From positions 1 to 11,986 of the forward strand of contig JAUIEM010000314.1 of assembly GCA_030428695.1 (NCBI GenBank): a DNA stretch of 11,986 nt, in the 5' to 3' direction. Shown one piece after another: positions 6,584 through 11,986 of the stretch. A program made the translations under genes and the position numbers. Positions within the stretch are counted from its first letter, which is position 1, and every line of letters starts with the position of its first letter. The stretch is from a bacterium (lineage in GTDB: Bacteria; Planctomycetota; J058; JAJDCP01). Under the pieces are notes generated by a model. It ran no database searches. It had not been told where the DNA came from and saw only the letters and a program-made list of their open reading frames with translations.

Positions 6584-6633
6584 GCCTCCGACGGGATGAG
6601 CGCTGCGCCGGCGGGCCGGGAGCGCGCCGGTGA
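6580..6633 (+). CDS. Bridging mini-ORF of 17 codons between the coiled-coil gene and the next gene
   Basis: The frame ATG (6580-6582) to TGA (6631-6633) encodes MSLRRDERCAGGPGARR. Its start overlaps the upstream stop as ATGA, and its stop overlaps the downstream GTG start (6630-6632) as GTGA. A GGAG lies three bases ahead of its ATG. The fit at both ends is what a translational relay would look like: ribosomes finishing the first gene restart here and deliver to the second. The peptide itself has no recognisable feature. A chance arrangement is quite possible in such GC-rich DNA. Confidence 0.35.
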   Translation: MSLRRDERCAGGPGARR

Positions 6634-8300
6634 GTGACGGGCCCGCGCAGGAACCGCCGAGCGGACGGAGGCTCCCGGGCCGCCGCGAAGACGAGCGCCG
6701 GCGCGCGCGGCCCGCCGGCGAGGATGCGCCCCGGCGGCCGGACCGTCCGGCGGCCTCCGCCCGTCGTCCGCGCGCGAGCAGCGGCTCCGGCCCCGCGCGG
6801 CCCCGCGACCGGGCGGGGTCCGGGAAACTGCCGCGGGCCGGCGGCCCGAGCGGCGGCGCGCGCCCGGGCAGGACGGCGGGTCGCGGGACGCCGTCCGCGG
6901 CGGGTGCCGGGGCGTCCTCCAGGCCCCGGTCGGACGCGCCGGCCCGCGCGTCTTCGTCCGCGGCGGGCGCGACGGGCGCACCGGCCAGCACGCCGCAGCC
7001 GGACGGAGCGGCGGTCCCGCGGATGCAGCGTCCGGGCAGCGGGCCATCCGCGCAGATCCTGCCGGGGTCGAGCGCGCTGTCGTTCGGCGGCGGCTCGGGG
7101 AAGCTCCGCGCGAGCGATCCGACGAGCTCGTCGGCCGCGGACAGGCCGGCCCGCTCCGCAGGGGCGCTTCCAGCGGGGTCGGCCGCTTCCGGGCAGGACG
7201 CGGCAGCGCCGACGCGCGGCGCGGAGGCGGGCGCGATCCTGCCGGGCTCGCGCGCCCTCTCCACGGGCTCCTCCGCCGCGGGCACGCTGCGTCCCGCGTC
7301 CTCCTCCGAAGCGGAGGCCGCCCCCCCACCTCCCGCCCGGCCGCTCGCCCCGACGCCCCGGGCGGCGCCCGGCAGGAACGCCCCGAGGCCCCGCCCGGAC
7401 GGCGCCCCGCGCGGCGCGGGTCCGCCGTTGCCCGACGGCGACTCCTTCCACGCCTGGCTCGCCCTCGCCCGGAGGACCTTCGCGCGCTGCGAATACCAGC
7501 CGCCGCAGATCGCCGACCGCCTGCTCGCCGCGGAGATGTTCGCCGCCAACGCGCGGATGGAGTCCGCCCTGCGCTCCCTCGAGGAGGCCCTCGTGCTGCT
7601 GCGCGCCTTCCTCGAAGCCGAGGGGCGCCCGGCCGAGCTGCCCGATCCTCTGACCTTGCGGGTCGAACGCTACCTGCTCCGGGGGATGCGCCGCTCCGGT
7701 TGGCTGGACGACGTCGCCGCCCGCATCGCGGAGCGCCTGCCGGTGGCGGGGGTCGAGGACGCCGTGCGGCAGGCGCTGCGCGAGGAGCTCTCCTCCGGAC
7801 CGCTGGCGGAACAGGCCCGCGTCGAGGTGCGCCGCTGGGGCGGGCTGCTGCGCCGCCAGCTCCAGGGTGAGCTGCGCCGCGCGCGAGCGGTGCTCGAGCA
7901 GCTCGCCGCCGATTCCGCCGAGCGCGCGGTCGAGCCCTTGCGGGACGAGCTCTTCGCCGCCCTCGAGGAGGAGAGCGCGAAGGTCGCGCGCGAGCTGCGC
8001 GACGACCAGCGCGTGCTGCGCATCGTCAAGCGCTACGTGCTGACCCGCGACGCCGTCAAGGAGAGCCGGGAGGCACAGGGGGACGCGGCGGAGAGCGGGG
8101 ACGAGACCCGCGAGATCGAACCCGCCGAGGCCCCCACCGACCCGACGACCCAGGAGCGCCTCAGCCGCCTCGAGCAGACGATGCAGCAGCTCGTCCAACG
8201 GCTCGCCGCGCCGCGCAAGTCCTCTGGCTCGGCCGGCTCGTCCTCGGTCCGGCGCAAGCCGCGTCCGGGCGACAGCCGGGGGCAGGTACGTCGGGGCTGA
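6630..8300 (+). CDS. Large protein with disordered repeat-bearing N-terminus and helical C-terminal domain, unknown function
   Basis: The 556-residue product starts at GTG (6630), with GGGAG (6618-6622) seven bases ahead. Residues 1-270 are Ala/Pro/Arg/Ser/Gly-rich and probably disordered. Inside are two copies of a motif, ILPGSSALS..GGSGKLR (143-160) and ILPGSRALS..AAGTLR (203-221), exactly 60 residues apart. Residues 271-500 are helical: first a compact block with HAWLALARRTFARCEY and LLAAEMFAANARMESAL, whose paired helices recall TPR-like or bundle folds, then a long amphipathic stretch with DELFAALEEESAKVARELRD. A short coiled coil, ERLSRLEQTMQQLVQRL, lies near residue 517, followed by a basic tail. 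There is no signal peptide or membrane span. I do not recognise the family. Its pairing with the coiled-coil gene suggests that the two act together, perhaps as a scaffold; that is inference. Confidence 0.78.
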   Translation: MSDGPAQEPPSGRRLPGRREDERRRARPAGEDAPRRPDRPAASARRPRASSGSGPARPRDRAGSGKLPRAGGPSGGARPGRTAGRGTPSAAGAGASSRPRSDAPARASSSAAGATGAPASTPQPDGAAVPRMQRPGSGPSAQILPGSSALSFGGGSGKLRASDPTSSSAADRPARSAGALPAGSAASGQDAAAPTRGAEAGAILPGSRALSTGSSAAGTLRPASSSEAEAAPPPPARPLAPTPRAAPGRNAPRPRPDGAPRGAGPPLPDGDSFHAWLALARRTFARCEYQPPQIADRLLAAEMFAANARMESALRSLEEALVLLRAFLEAEGRPAELPDPLTLRVERYLLRGMRRSGWLDDVAARIAERLPVAGVEDAVRQALREELSSGPLAEQARVEVRRWGGLLRRQLQGELRRARAVLEQLAADSAERAVEPLRDELFAALEEESAKVARELRDDQRVLRIVKRYVLTRDAVKESREAQGDAAESGDETREIEPAEAPTDPTTQERLSRLEQTMQQLVQRLAAPRKSSGSAGSSSVRRKPRPGDSRGQVRRG

Positions 8301-8343
8301 GGACGTCGACGCGTTCGCCGCGCTCGTCCCGCTCGACTCGTGC

Positions 8344-8438
8344 TCCGGCTGATTCACCGGGATTTCGTCGCGAGGGCCCGGAGGCCCGAGATCTGCGGCA
8401 CCCGGGTCCGCAGCAGGAATCCCGGTGGATCAGACGGG
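8344..8438 (+). promoter_or_regulatory. Long inverted repeat enclosing two hairpins (three-way junction) that covers the MMPL start codon
   Basis: CTGATTCACCGGGATTTC (8349-8366) pairs with GGAATCCCGGTGGATCAG (8416-8433). As RNA all 18 positions pair, 16 Watson-Crick and two G-U. After one mismatch, UCCG (8344-8347) and CGGG (8435-8438) add four more pairs. Inside the 49-base loop are GGGCC/GGCCC (8374-8378 with 8383-8387, loop CGGA) and CTGCGG/CCGCAG (8393-8398 with 8408-8413). The whole can fold as a stem with two side hairpins. The right arm holds the AGGAA ribosome binding site (8415-8419 area) and the GTG start (8425) of the exporter gene, so folding would hide the translation start. It could be a translational switch, or a small palindromic repeat element that landed here. 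No T-run follows. Confidence 0.55.
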
Positions 8439-10614
8439 CTGGCACCCGAGGCCGACCGTTGCCCGGAAGCGCCGATCCTGCGATCCTGAGGACCCCGCGG
8501 TCCGTCTGGAGGATGCCCCGATCACCCGCACACCCCTGCCGTTCTGCATCGGGACCATCGTCCTCGTCGCGGCCCTGGTCGCCGCCCTCCCCTTCGCCGG
8601 CCTGCAGCCCCAGGTCGACGAGAGCTTCTTCTTCTCGGCCTCGAGCGAGGCGTTCCGGGAACATCAGAAGATCGCCGAGCTCTTCCCCTCCTTCCCGATG
8701 CTGCTGCTCGCCTGCACCGGCGAGGACATCGACAGCGCGGAGTACGGGCTGCGCATCGACAGCCTGACCGTCGCGGTCAAGGACGTCCCCGGCGTACTCT
8801 CCGTGCAGAGCGTCTCGCGCGGCCCGGGCAGCGTGGCGGCCGCCAAGGAGAGCCCGCTGTGGCGGCGGGTCGTGCTCGCCGAGAGCGCCGAGGCGACGAT
8901 CCTGATCGCGGTGATCGACGCCCACGACCCGGGGCTCCTCATCCGCGACCTCGAGGCGGCGATCGCGCCCTTCGACACCGAGCGGGAGCCGGTCGAGGTG
9001 TCCGGCGTGCCGTGGCTGGTCGAGATGATCCGGCGGCGCATCGTCCGCGACTTCGTGCTGTTCAACGGCATCGCCCTGTTGCTGTTCGGGGCGCTGATCG
9101 CGGTGTTGATGCGCTCGGTGCGCGTCACGCTCGGCGCGACCGTGACCTGCCTCGGTGCGGTCGCGGGCTCGCTGCTGATCCAGCGCGCGCTCGGGATCCC
9201 GGTCGGCATCCTGACCGCGAACCTGTCGACGGTCGTGTTCATCGTCTGCCTCTCGCACCTGATCTACATGGCCGCCAACTGGCGCGAGCTCGCCTCCGAT
9301 CCGCCCGAGGACCCGGCCCGCGAGGCGCGCAACCGGACCTTCTCGGCCTCCTTCTGGTGCATGGTGACGACGCTGTTCGGCTTCCTCAGCCTGCTCCTGG
9401 TCGAGGCGAAGCCGCTGCGGCAGCTCGGGGCGAGCGGCTCGCTCGCGACCGCGGTGGCGATGGCGGCGGCCTACGTGCTGTTTCCGCCCTTCCTCGCCTG
9501 GGCGGGTCTGAAGCAGACCACGGAGAAGAAGGAGAAGACGGGCGGCCGGTTCCCGAGCCGCCGGCTGATCCTCGTCGGCGGAGCCGCCCTGGTCCTGGTC
9601 AGCGTCGGGCTGTCCTTCGGACTCGGCAGCCTCGACACCGACCCGAGCCTGCTCAGCTACTTCGCGCCGGACAGCGACCTGTACCGGGGCCTCGAGTTCG
9701 TCGACCGCCAGGGCGGCAGCAGCCCTCTGCAGCTCGTCGTCGAGGACAGCGCCGGCGCGCGGCTCGACGACGGCGCGGCCTTCGAGCGGCTGCTCGCGCT
9801 GCAGGACGAGCTCGAGGACGACCCCGCGGTCGGGACCATCCTCTCGCTGCCGATCATCCTCGCGGAGGCCGACCGGAACCCCCTCGCCTCCCTGCTCAGC
9901 TGGTCGTTCCTCGTCGAGCTGCTGTCCGGTTCGGAGTACGACAAGATCGCGCAGGACTTCATCACCGAAGACCGCAAGCAGGGCCGCTTCCTGGTGCGGA
10001 TGGTCGAGTCGACCCGCGAGGGCCCACGGGGGGAGATCATCGAGCGCCTGCGCGGGATCGTCGTCGAGCACGGCTTCGTGCCGGCGCTGATCGGCGGCTC
10101 CTACCGCTTGCAGGCGTCCCTCGCGGCGAAGGTCGCCGGCAGCCTGGTCGAGGGGCTGCTGCTGCTGCTGGTCGTGTTTTCGGTGATCGCGGCGATCGTC
10201 GCCCGCGCCGTGCGGCCGACCGTCGCGATGGTCCTCGCGATCACGACCGTCCCGCTGTCGGTGCTCGGCGTGTTCGGCTGGCTGCGGATCCCGATGGACA
10301 TCATCTCGGTGCCGGCGGCCAACTTCTGCGTCGGGCTCGCCGTCGATGCGATGGTCCACCTCGTCACCGCCGCGCGCCGCCGTCGGGCCTCCGGCATGGA
10401 AGCGGCCGCCGCCTGGCGGGAGGCCTGCCGGGTGAAGGCGCGGCCGGTGCTTACCGCCACGGCCATCGTCGTCTCGGGCTTCCTGATCTTCGCCCTGTCC
10501 GGCTTCCCGCCCACCCAGCGCTTCGGTCTCGCCGTCGTGTTCGGGACGACGCTCTCCGCCGGCGCCGCGCTGTTCCTCCTGCCCCTGCTCGCCGCCCCCC
10601 TGTCCGACGACTGA
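8425..10614 (+). CDS. MMPL/RND-superfamily exporter
   Basis: The 729-residue membrane protein has the duplicated RND plan: a membrane helix at 38-59, a periplasmic loop (60-205), five helices (about 208-228, 234-254, 264-284, 308-327, 336-360), another helix (381-402), a second loop (403-570), and five more helices (572-594, 597-619, 624-648, 676-693, 699-723). The second half keeps GLAVDAMVHL, whose Asp641 sits where the proton-relay Asp of MMPL proteins lies; the first half has no matching acidic residue (STVVFIVCLSHLIY). Relatives ('predicted exporters of the RND superfamily') move lipids or hydrophobic compounds using proton motive force. The substrate is unknown. The GTG at 8425 has AGGAA five bases ahead and no other ATG/GTG/TTG lies between it and the first helix. 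The resulting 34-residue basic N-terminus includes a tandem CGATCCTG repeat (8473-8488) in its DNA and is unusual. Confidence 0.85.
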   Translation: MDQTGWHPRPTVARKRRSCDPEDPAVRLEDAPITRTPLPFCIGTIVLVAALVAALPFAGLQPQVDESFFFSASSEAFREHQKIAELFPSFPMLLLACTGEDIDSAEYGLRIDSLTVAVKDVPGVLSVQSVSRGPGSVAAAKESPLWRRVVLAESAEATILIAVIDAHDPGLLIRDLEAAIAPFDTEREPVEVSGVPWLVEMIRRRIVRDFVLFNGIALLLFGALIAVLMRSVRVTLGATVTCLGAVAGSLLIQRALGIPVGILTANLSTVVFIVCLSHLIYMAANWRELASDPPEDPAREARNRTFSASFWCMVTTLFGFLSLLLVEAKPLRQLGASGSLATAVAMAAAYVLFPPFLAWAGLKQTTEKKEKTGGRFPSRRLILVGGAALVLVSVGLSFGLGSLDTDPSLLSYFAPDSDLYRGLEFVDRQGGSSPLQLVVEDSAGARLDDGAAFERLLALQDELEDDPAVGTILSLPIILAEADRNPLASLLSWSFLVELLSGSEYDKIAQDFITEDRKQGRFLVRMVESTREGPRGEIIERLRGIVVEHGFVPALIGGSYRLQASLAAKVAGSLVEGLLLLLVVFSVIAAIVARAVRPTVAMVLAITTVPLSVLGVFGWLRIPMDIISVPAANFCVGLAVDAMVHLVTAARRRRASGMEAAAAWREACRVKARPVLTATAIVVSGFLIFALSGFPPTQRFGLAVVFGTTLSAGAALFLLPLLAAPLSDD

Positions 10615-10633
10615 GTAGCACACTCGACACCGC

Positions 10634-10679
10634 CGGGCAAGAGTCGAGGGAAGCGGAGCGTTCACGGCTCGGTTGCCCG
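10634..10679 (+). other. Imperfect stem-loop after the MMPL gene
   Basis: CGGGCAA (10634-10640) and TTGCCCG (10673-10679) are perfect inverted repeats 20-66 bases past the MMPL stop. Inside, CGAG (10645-10648) can pair with CTCG (10668-10671). This may be a 3'-end processing or weak termination structure for the exporter mRNA. No T-run follows (the next bases are cccgacgacatc), so it is not a standard rho-independent terminator. Confidence 0.3.
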
Positions 10680-10734
10680 CCCGACGACATCTCGACAGCA
10701 GCGCGTGGAGCCTCGACGCGACCTGGACAACTGC

Positions 10735-10763
10735 TTGACAGAACCACAAGCCGAATATAGAAT
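10735..10763 (+). promoter_or_regulatory. Near-consensus sigma-70 promoter of the PLDc_N/lipoprotein pair
   Basis: TTGACA (10735-10740) is a perfect -35 box and TAGAAT (10758-10763) matches -10 at 5 of 6 bases, with the ideal 17-base spacer. The predicted start is near 10770, giving a leader of about 38 bases that ends in a strong GGGAGG ribosome binding site. The stretch 10735-10800 is much richer in A and T than the rest of the window. This is the strongest promoter by eye in the window. Confidence 0.8.
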
Positions 10764-10807
10764 ACTGGTGGATACGATTGAATTACACAAGAACAACGGG
10801 AGGAAAC

Positions 10808-11023
10808 ATGGAGCTCACCACGATCGCGGCCCTGATCGAGATCAACGCCACCACCATTCTCTCCGCGATCGTCTTGATCCTCGACGTCGCGGTTATCCTC
10901 AGCGTTCTCGGAGGACGCGGGAGCCTCGGCCACAAAGTCCTGTGGTGCCTGCTGATCCTGCTGCTGCCGGTCATCGGCTTGATCCTGTACTTCCTGTTTG
11001 GACGCAGCCGCCTCGATGCTTGA
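10808..11023 (+). CDS. Small PLDc_N-type membrane protein
   Basis: The 71-residue protein has two membrane helices (about 17-35 and 45-63) joined by a short Gly-rich loop. The second part, HKVLWCLLILLLPVIGLILY followed by FLFGR, is the hallmark of the PLDc_N domain, which also forms the N-terminus of cardiolipin synthases and occurs as free-standing small proteins. No catalytic HKD motif is present, so it is not itself a phospholipase. It probably sits in the cytoplasmic membrane; the function of stand-alone copies is unclear. The ATG at 10808 follows GGGAGG with good spacing. It is the first gene after the strong promoter and lies 39 bases upstream of the lipoprotein. Confidence 0.85.
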   Translation: MELTTIAALIEINATTILSAIVLILDVAVILSVLGGRGSLGHKVLWCLLILLLPVIGLILYFLFGRSRLDA

Positions 11024-11062
11024 GCTTCCCCCTTCCCCCCACCGATGAAACCTGGAGGAAAC

Positions 11063-11302
11063 ATGCGTAACTGGAAGATGCTGTTGATCCGATCGACCCT
11101 GGTCTTCGCGCTCACGTGCGGACTCACCTCGTGCGGAGACGACGCCGAGGATGTCGGAGAGCAGATCGATGACGCCGTGGACGAGACCGGCGACGCGCTC
11201 GAGGACGCCGCCGACGAGCTCGAAGACACAACACACCCGCGCCCTGGACGGCGCGGGCGTCGCCGATGGTGCCGCGGACCTGCTCGAGCGGTGCCCGCTT
11301 GA
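11063..11302 (+). CDS. Small acidic lipoprotein
   Basis: The 79-residue product has a lipoprotein signal: a basic start (MRNWK), a hydrophobic core (LLIRSTLVFALTCG) and lipobox LTSC with Cys24 as the lipidation site. Residues 25-56 are a very acidic amphipathic helix with a repeated pattern (DAEDVGEQIDDAVDE, TGDALEDAADELED). From residue 58 the composition flips to Arg-rich (RPGRRGRRRWCRGPARAVPA), exactly where the DNA forms an inverted repeat (11236-11257). The tail may therefore be real or may reflect a frameshift. The ATG at 11063 is preceded by GGAGGAAAC, the same start-site sequence as the gene before; an upstream ATG at 11045 lacks a site. It is likely anchored in the cell envelope. Similar small Asp/Glu helical lipoproteins often sit beside stress genes; function unknown. 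Confidence 0.72.
   Translation: MRNWKMLLIRSTLVFALTCGLTSCGDDAEDVGEQIDDAVDETGDALEDAADELEDTTHPRPGRRGRRRWCRGPARAVPA
11236..11257 (+). repeat. 8-bp perfect inverted repeat inside the end of the lipoprotein gene
   Basis: CCCGCGCC (11236-11243) and GGCGCGGG (11250-11257) flank a 6-base loop CTGGAC. On the plus strand no T-run follows. On the minus strand the hairpin is followed by TGTGTTGTGTCTT, which is U-rich as RNA, so a terminator for antisense transcription cannot be excluded. It coincides with the switch from acidic to Arg-rich coding sequence. Confidence 0.45.
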
Positions 11303-11336
11303 TCTCCCGTCCTGCGATGGGAAAAATCCCGATTCC

Positions 11337-11364
11337 TGTAACACTCCGCCCCCGCTCGTCCGTT
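11337..11364 (+). promoter_or_regulatory. Possible ECF-type autoregulatory promoter
   Basis: TGTAAC (11337-11342) resembles the -35 element (AAC core) used by many ECF sigma factors, and CGTC (11357-11360) or CGTT (11361-11364) could be the -10 part at spacings of 14 or 18 bases. It lies just before the sigma gene start at 11376 and beside a small palindrome, GGGAAAAATCCC (11319-11330). Neither spacing is the usual 16-17, so this is tentative. Confidence 0.25.
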
Positions 11365-11375
11365 GGTACGGCGAC

Positions 11376-11897
11376 ATGGTGACGATGACGGCACAACAGG
11401 ACGACACCGCACTGGCCCGCAGGGCAGCCGGCGGCGATCGGGCGGCCTTCGAGCAGCTCGTCGGGCGCTACACCGGACCGCTGCTCGAGCTCTGCCGCCA
11501 GCTGCTGCGCGACCGCAGCGCGGCGGAGGACGTGGTCCAGGAGACCCTGCTCCGCCTGTTCCAGCACCTGCCCGGGCACGATCCGCAGAAGCGGCTCGGG
11601 GCCTGGCTGTACAAGGTGGCGCAGAACCTGTGCTTCGATCTGCTCCGCAAGCGGAAGCGCATCCGGCCGCTTCCAGAGGTCGAGCCGCAAGCCGCGGCCC
11701 CGCTCGACGGGCCGGACTGCGAACGCCTCGACGGCGCGATCGCCCAGCTGTGTCCGAAGTACCGCGCGGTGCTGCACTACAAGTATCGGCTCGGCATGAA
11801 CGCCCGCGAGATCGCCGAGCAGCTCGACCTCCGCCCGGCCGACGTGCGGGTCTGCCTGCACCGGGCGATCCGGATCCTACGGGAGCGACTGACATGA
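11376..11897 (+). CDS. ECF-family RNA polymerase sigma factor
   Basis: The 173-residue product has the two ECF domains. Sigma-2 spans about 24-94 (AAFEQLVGRYTGPLLELCRQ, AEDVVQETLLRLFQ, GAWLYKVAQNLCFDLLRKRKR), which binds the -10 region and core polymerase. Sigma-4 spans about 118-170 (LCPKYRAVLHYKYRLGMNAREIAEQL then ADVRVCLHRAIRILRERL), whose helix-turn-helix reads the -35 region. No ribosome binding site is convincing: ATG at 11376 or 11385 are both possible, the second giving 170 residues (MTAQQDD). The gene overlaps the next start as ATGA, typical of sigma/anti-sigma pairs. The signal it responds to is unknown; the neighbouring membrane protein and lipoprotein hint at the envelope. Confidence 0.93.
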   Translation: MVTMTAQQDDTALARRAAGGDRAAFEQLVGRYTGPLLELCRQLLRDRSAAEDVVQETLLRLFQHLPGHDPQKRLGAWLYKVAQNLCFDLLRKRKRIRPLPEVEPQAAAPLDGPDCERLDGAIAQLCPKYRAVLHYKYRLGMNAREIAEQLDLRPADVRVCLHRAIRILRERLT

Positions 11898-11986
11898 GCC
11901 ATCCATCCCCCGAAGAGCTGCTCGACTCCGCGCTGGGTATGCTGGCCGACGCGGAGGAACAGACGCTGCGGAGCCACCTGCAGACC
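11894..11986 (+). CDS. Probable anti-sigma factor (zf-HC2/ZAS type), start only, cut by window edge
   Basis: The ATG at 11894 overlaps the sigma stop (ATGA). Thirty-one residues are visible: MSHPSPEELLDSALGMLADA then EEQTLRSHLQT. This fits the N-terminus of zinc-binding anti-sigma domains, in which a helix with His (here His28 in RSHLQT) precedes a CxxC pair; the next codon outside the window should be Cys if this is right. Such proteins bind and hold their cognate sigma factor, usually at the membrane. Identification rests on position and this partial motif. Confidence 0.75.
   Translation, partial: MSHPSPEELLDSALGMLADAEEQTLRSHLQT

Noticed and set aside
8349..8433. Integron attC site or mobile-element end
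   Set aside because: The palindrome lacks the conserved attC core (RYYYAAC...GTTRRRY), no integrase or transposase is nearby, and no target duplication is visible.
6111..10749. Two very long minus-strand frames opposite the disordered protein and the MMPL gene
   Set aside because: They span several genes and intergenic regions and give His/Arg/Asp/Gln-rich sequence mirroring membrane and coiled-coil codons; typical GC shadows.
8859..10760. 633-codon plus-strand frame inside the MMPL gene
   Set aside because: Same-strand shadow made of Arg/Pro/Gly; the other frame has all the membrane helices.
1..11986. CRISPR arrays, tRNA/rRNA genes, insertion sequences and rho-independent terminators
   Set aside because: No regularly spaced repeats, no cloverleaf-like stretch, no transposase motifs, and no GC hairpin followed by a T-run on the coding strand were found on reading both strands.

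Overview
The window is a GC-rich bacterial chromosome segment with dense coding and almost no mobile DNA. The gene set is a secreted VWA/HEAT/peptidoglycan-binding protein, a flavin-dependent halogenase-like enzyme, an ECF sigma factor with its anti-sigma partner, an MMPL/RND exporter, and long Pro/Ala/Arg-rich low-complexity proteins. That mix recalls Planctomycetota, with Myxococcota or a similar high-GC lineage also possible. No rRNA or marker gene allows a firm placement.

Left end (1-2045). A minus-strand frame starting at 519 encodes three zinc ribbons. Near position 225-250 the coding signal moves to another minus-strand frame that encodes an internal piece of a penicillin-acylase-family enzyme lacking its N-terminus; it runs off the left edge. 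This is either an assembly join or a genomic deletion/rearrangement. Divergent from it, 606-2045 (+) is an exported protein with an unusual domain combination.

Housekeeping cluster (2049-3655, minus). A MOSC-domain protein, a YjbQ/UPF0047 protein and adenylate kinase lie in that transcription order, tightly spaced, behind one plausible sigma-70 promoter. The cluster converges on the VWA gene with only 3 bp between the stop codons.

Halogenase and divergent pair (3780-8300). A 579-residue enzyme with all the flavin-dependent halogenase hallmarks is encoded on the minus strand. Divergent from it is a two-gene unit: a coiled-coil protein with disordered flanks, then a 556-residue protein with a 270-residue disordered, repeat-containing N-terminus and a helical C-terminus. 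I recognise neither protein. A 17-codon mini-ORF overlaps the stop of the first and the start of the second exactly, which suggests translational relay.

Exporter (8344-10614, plus). An MMPL/RND-family transporter starts at a GTG that is buried, together with its ribosome binding site, in the 3' arm of an 18-bp inverted repeat. The repeat encloses two further hairpins and can fold as a three-way junction. This is the most distinctive non-coding structure in the window.

Right end (10615-11986, plus). A near-consensus sigma-70 promoter drives a small PLDc_N-type membrane protein, followed by a small acidic lipoprotein; both use the same start-site sequence. Then come an ECF sigma factor and, with an ATGA overlap, the start of its probable anti-sigma factor. 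This group looks like an envelope-stress module, which is inference from gene content.

No CRISPR array, tRNA, rRNA, insertion sequence or convincing rho-independent terminator was seen. No gene-free stretch exceeds 300 bases.
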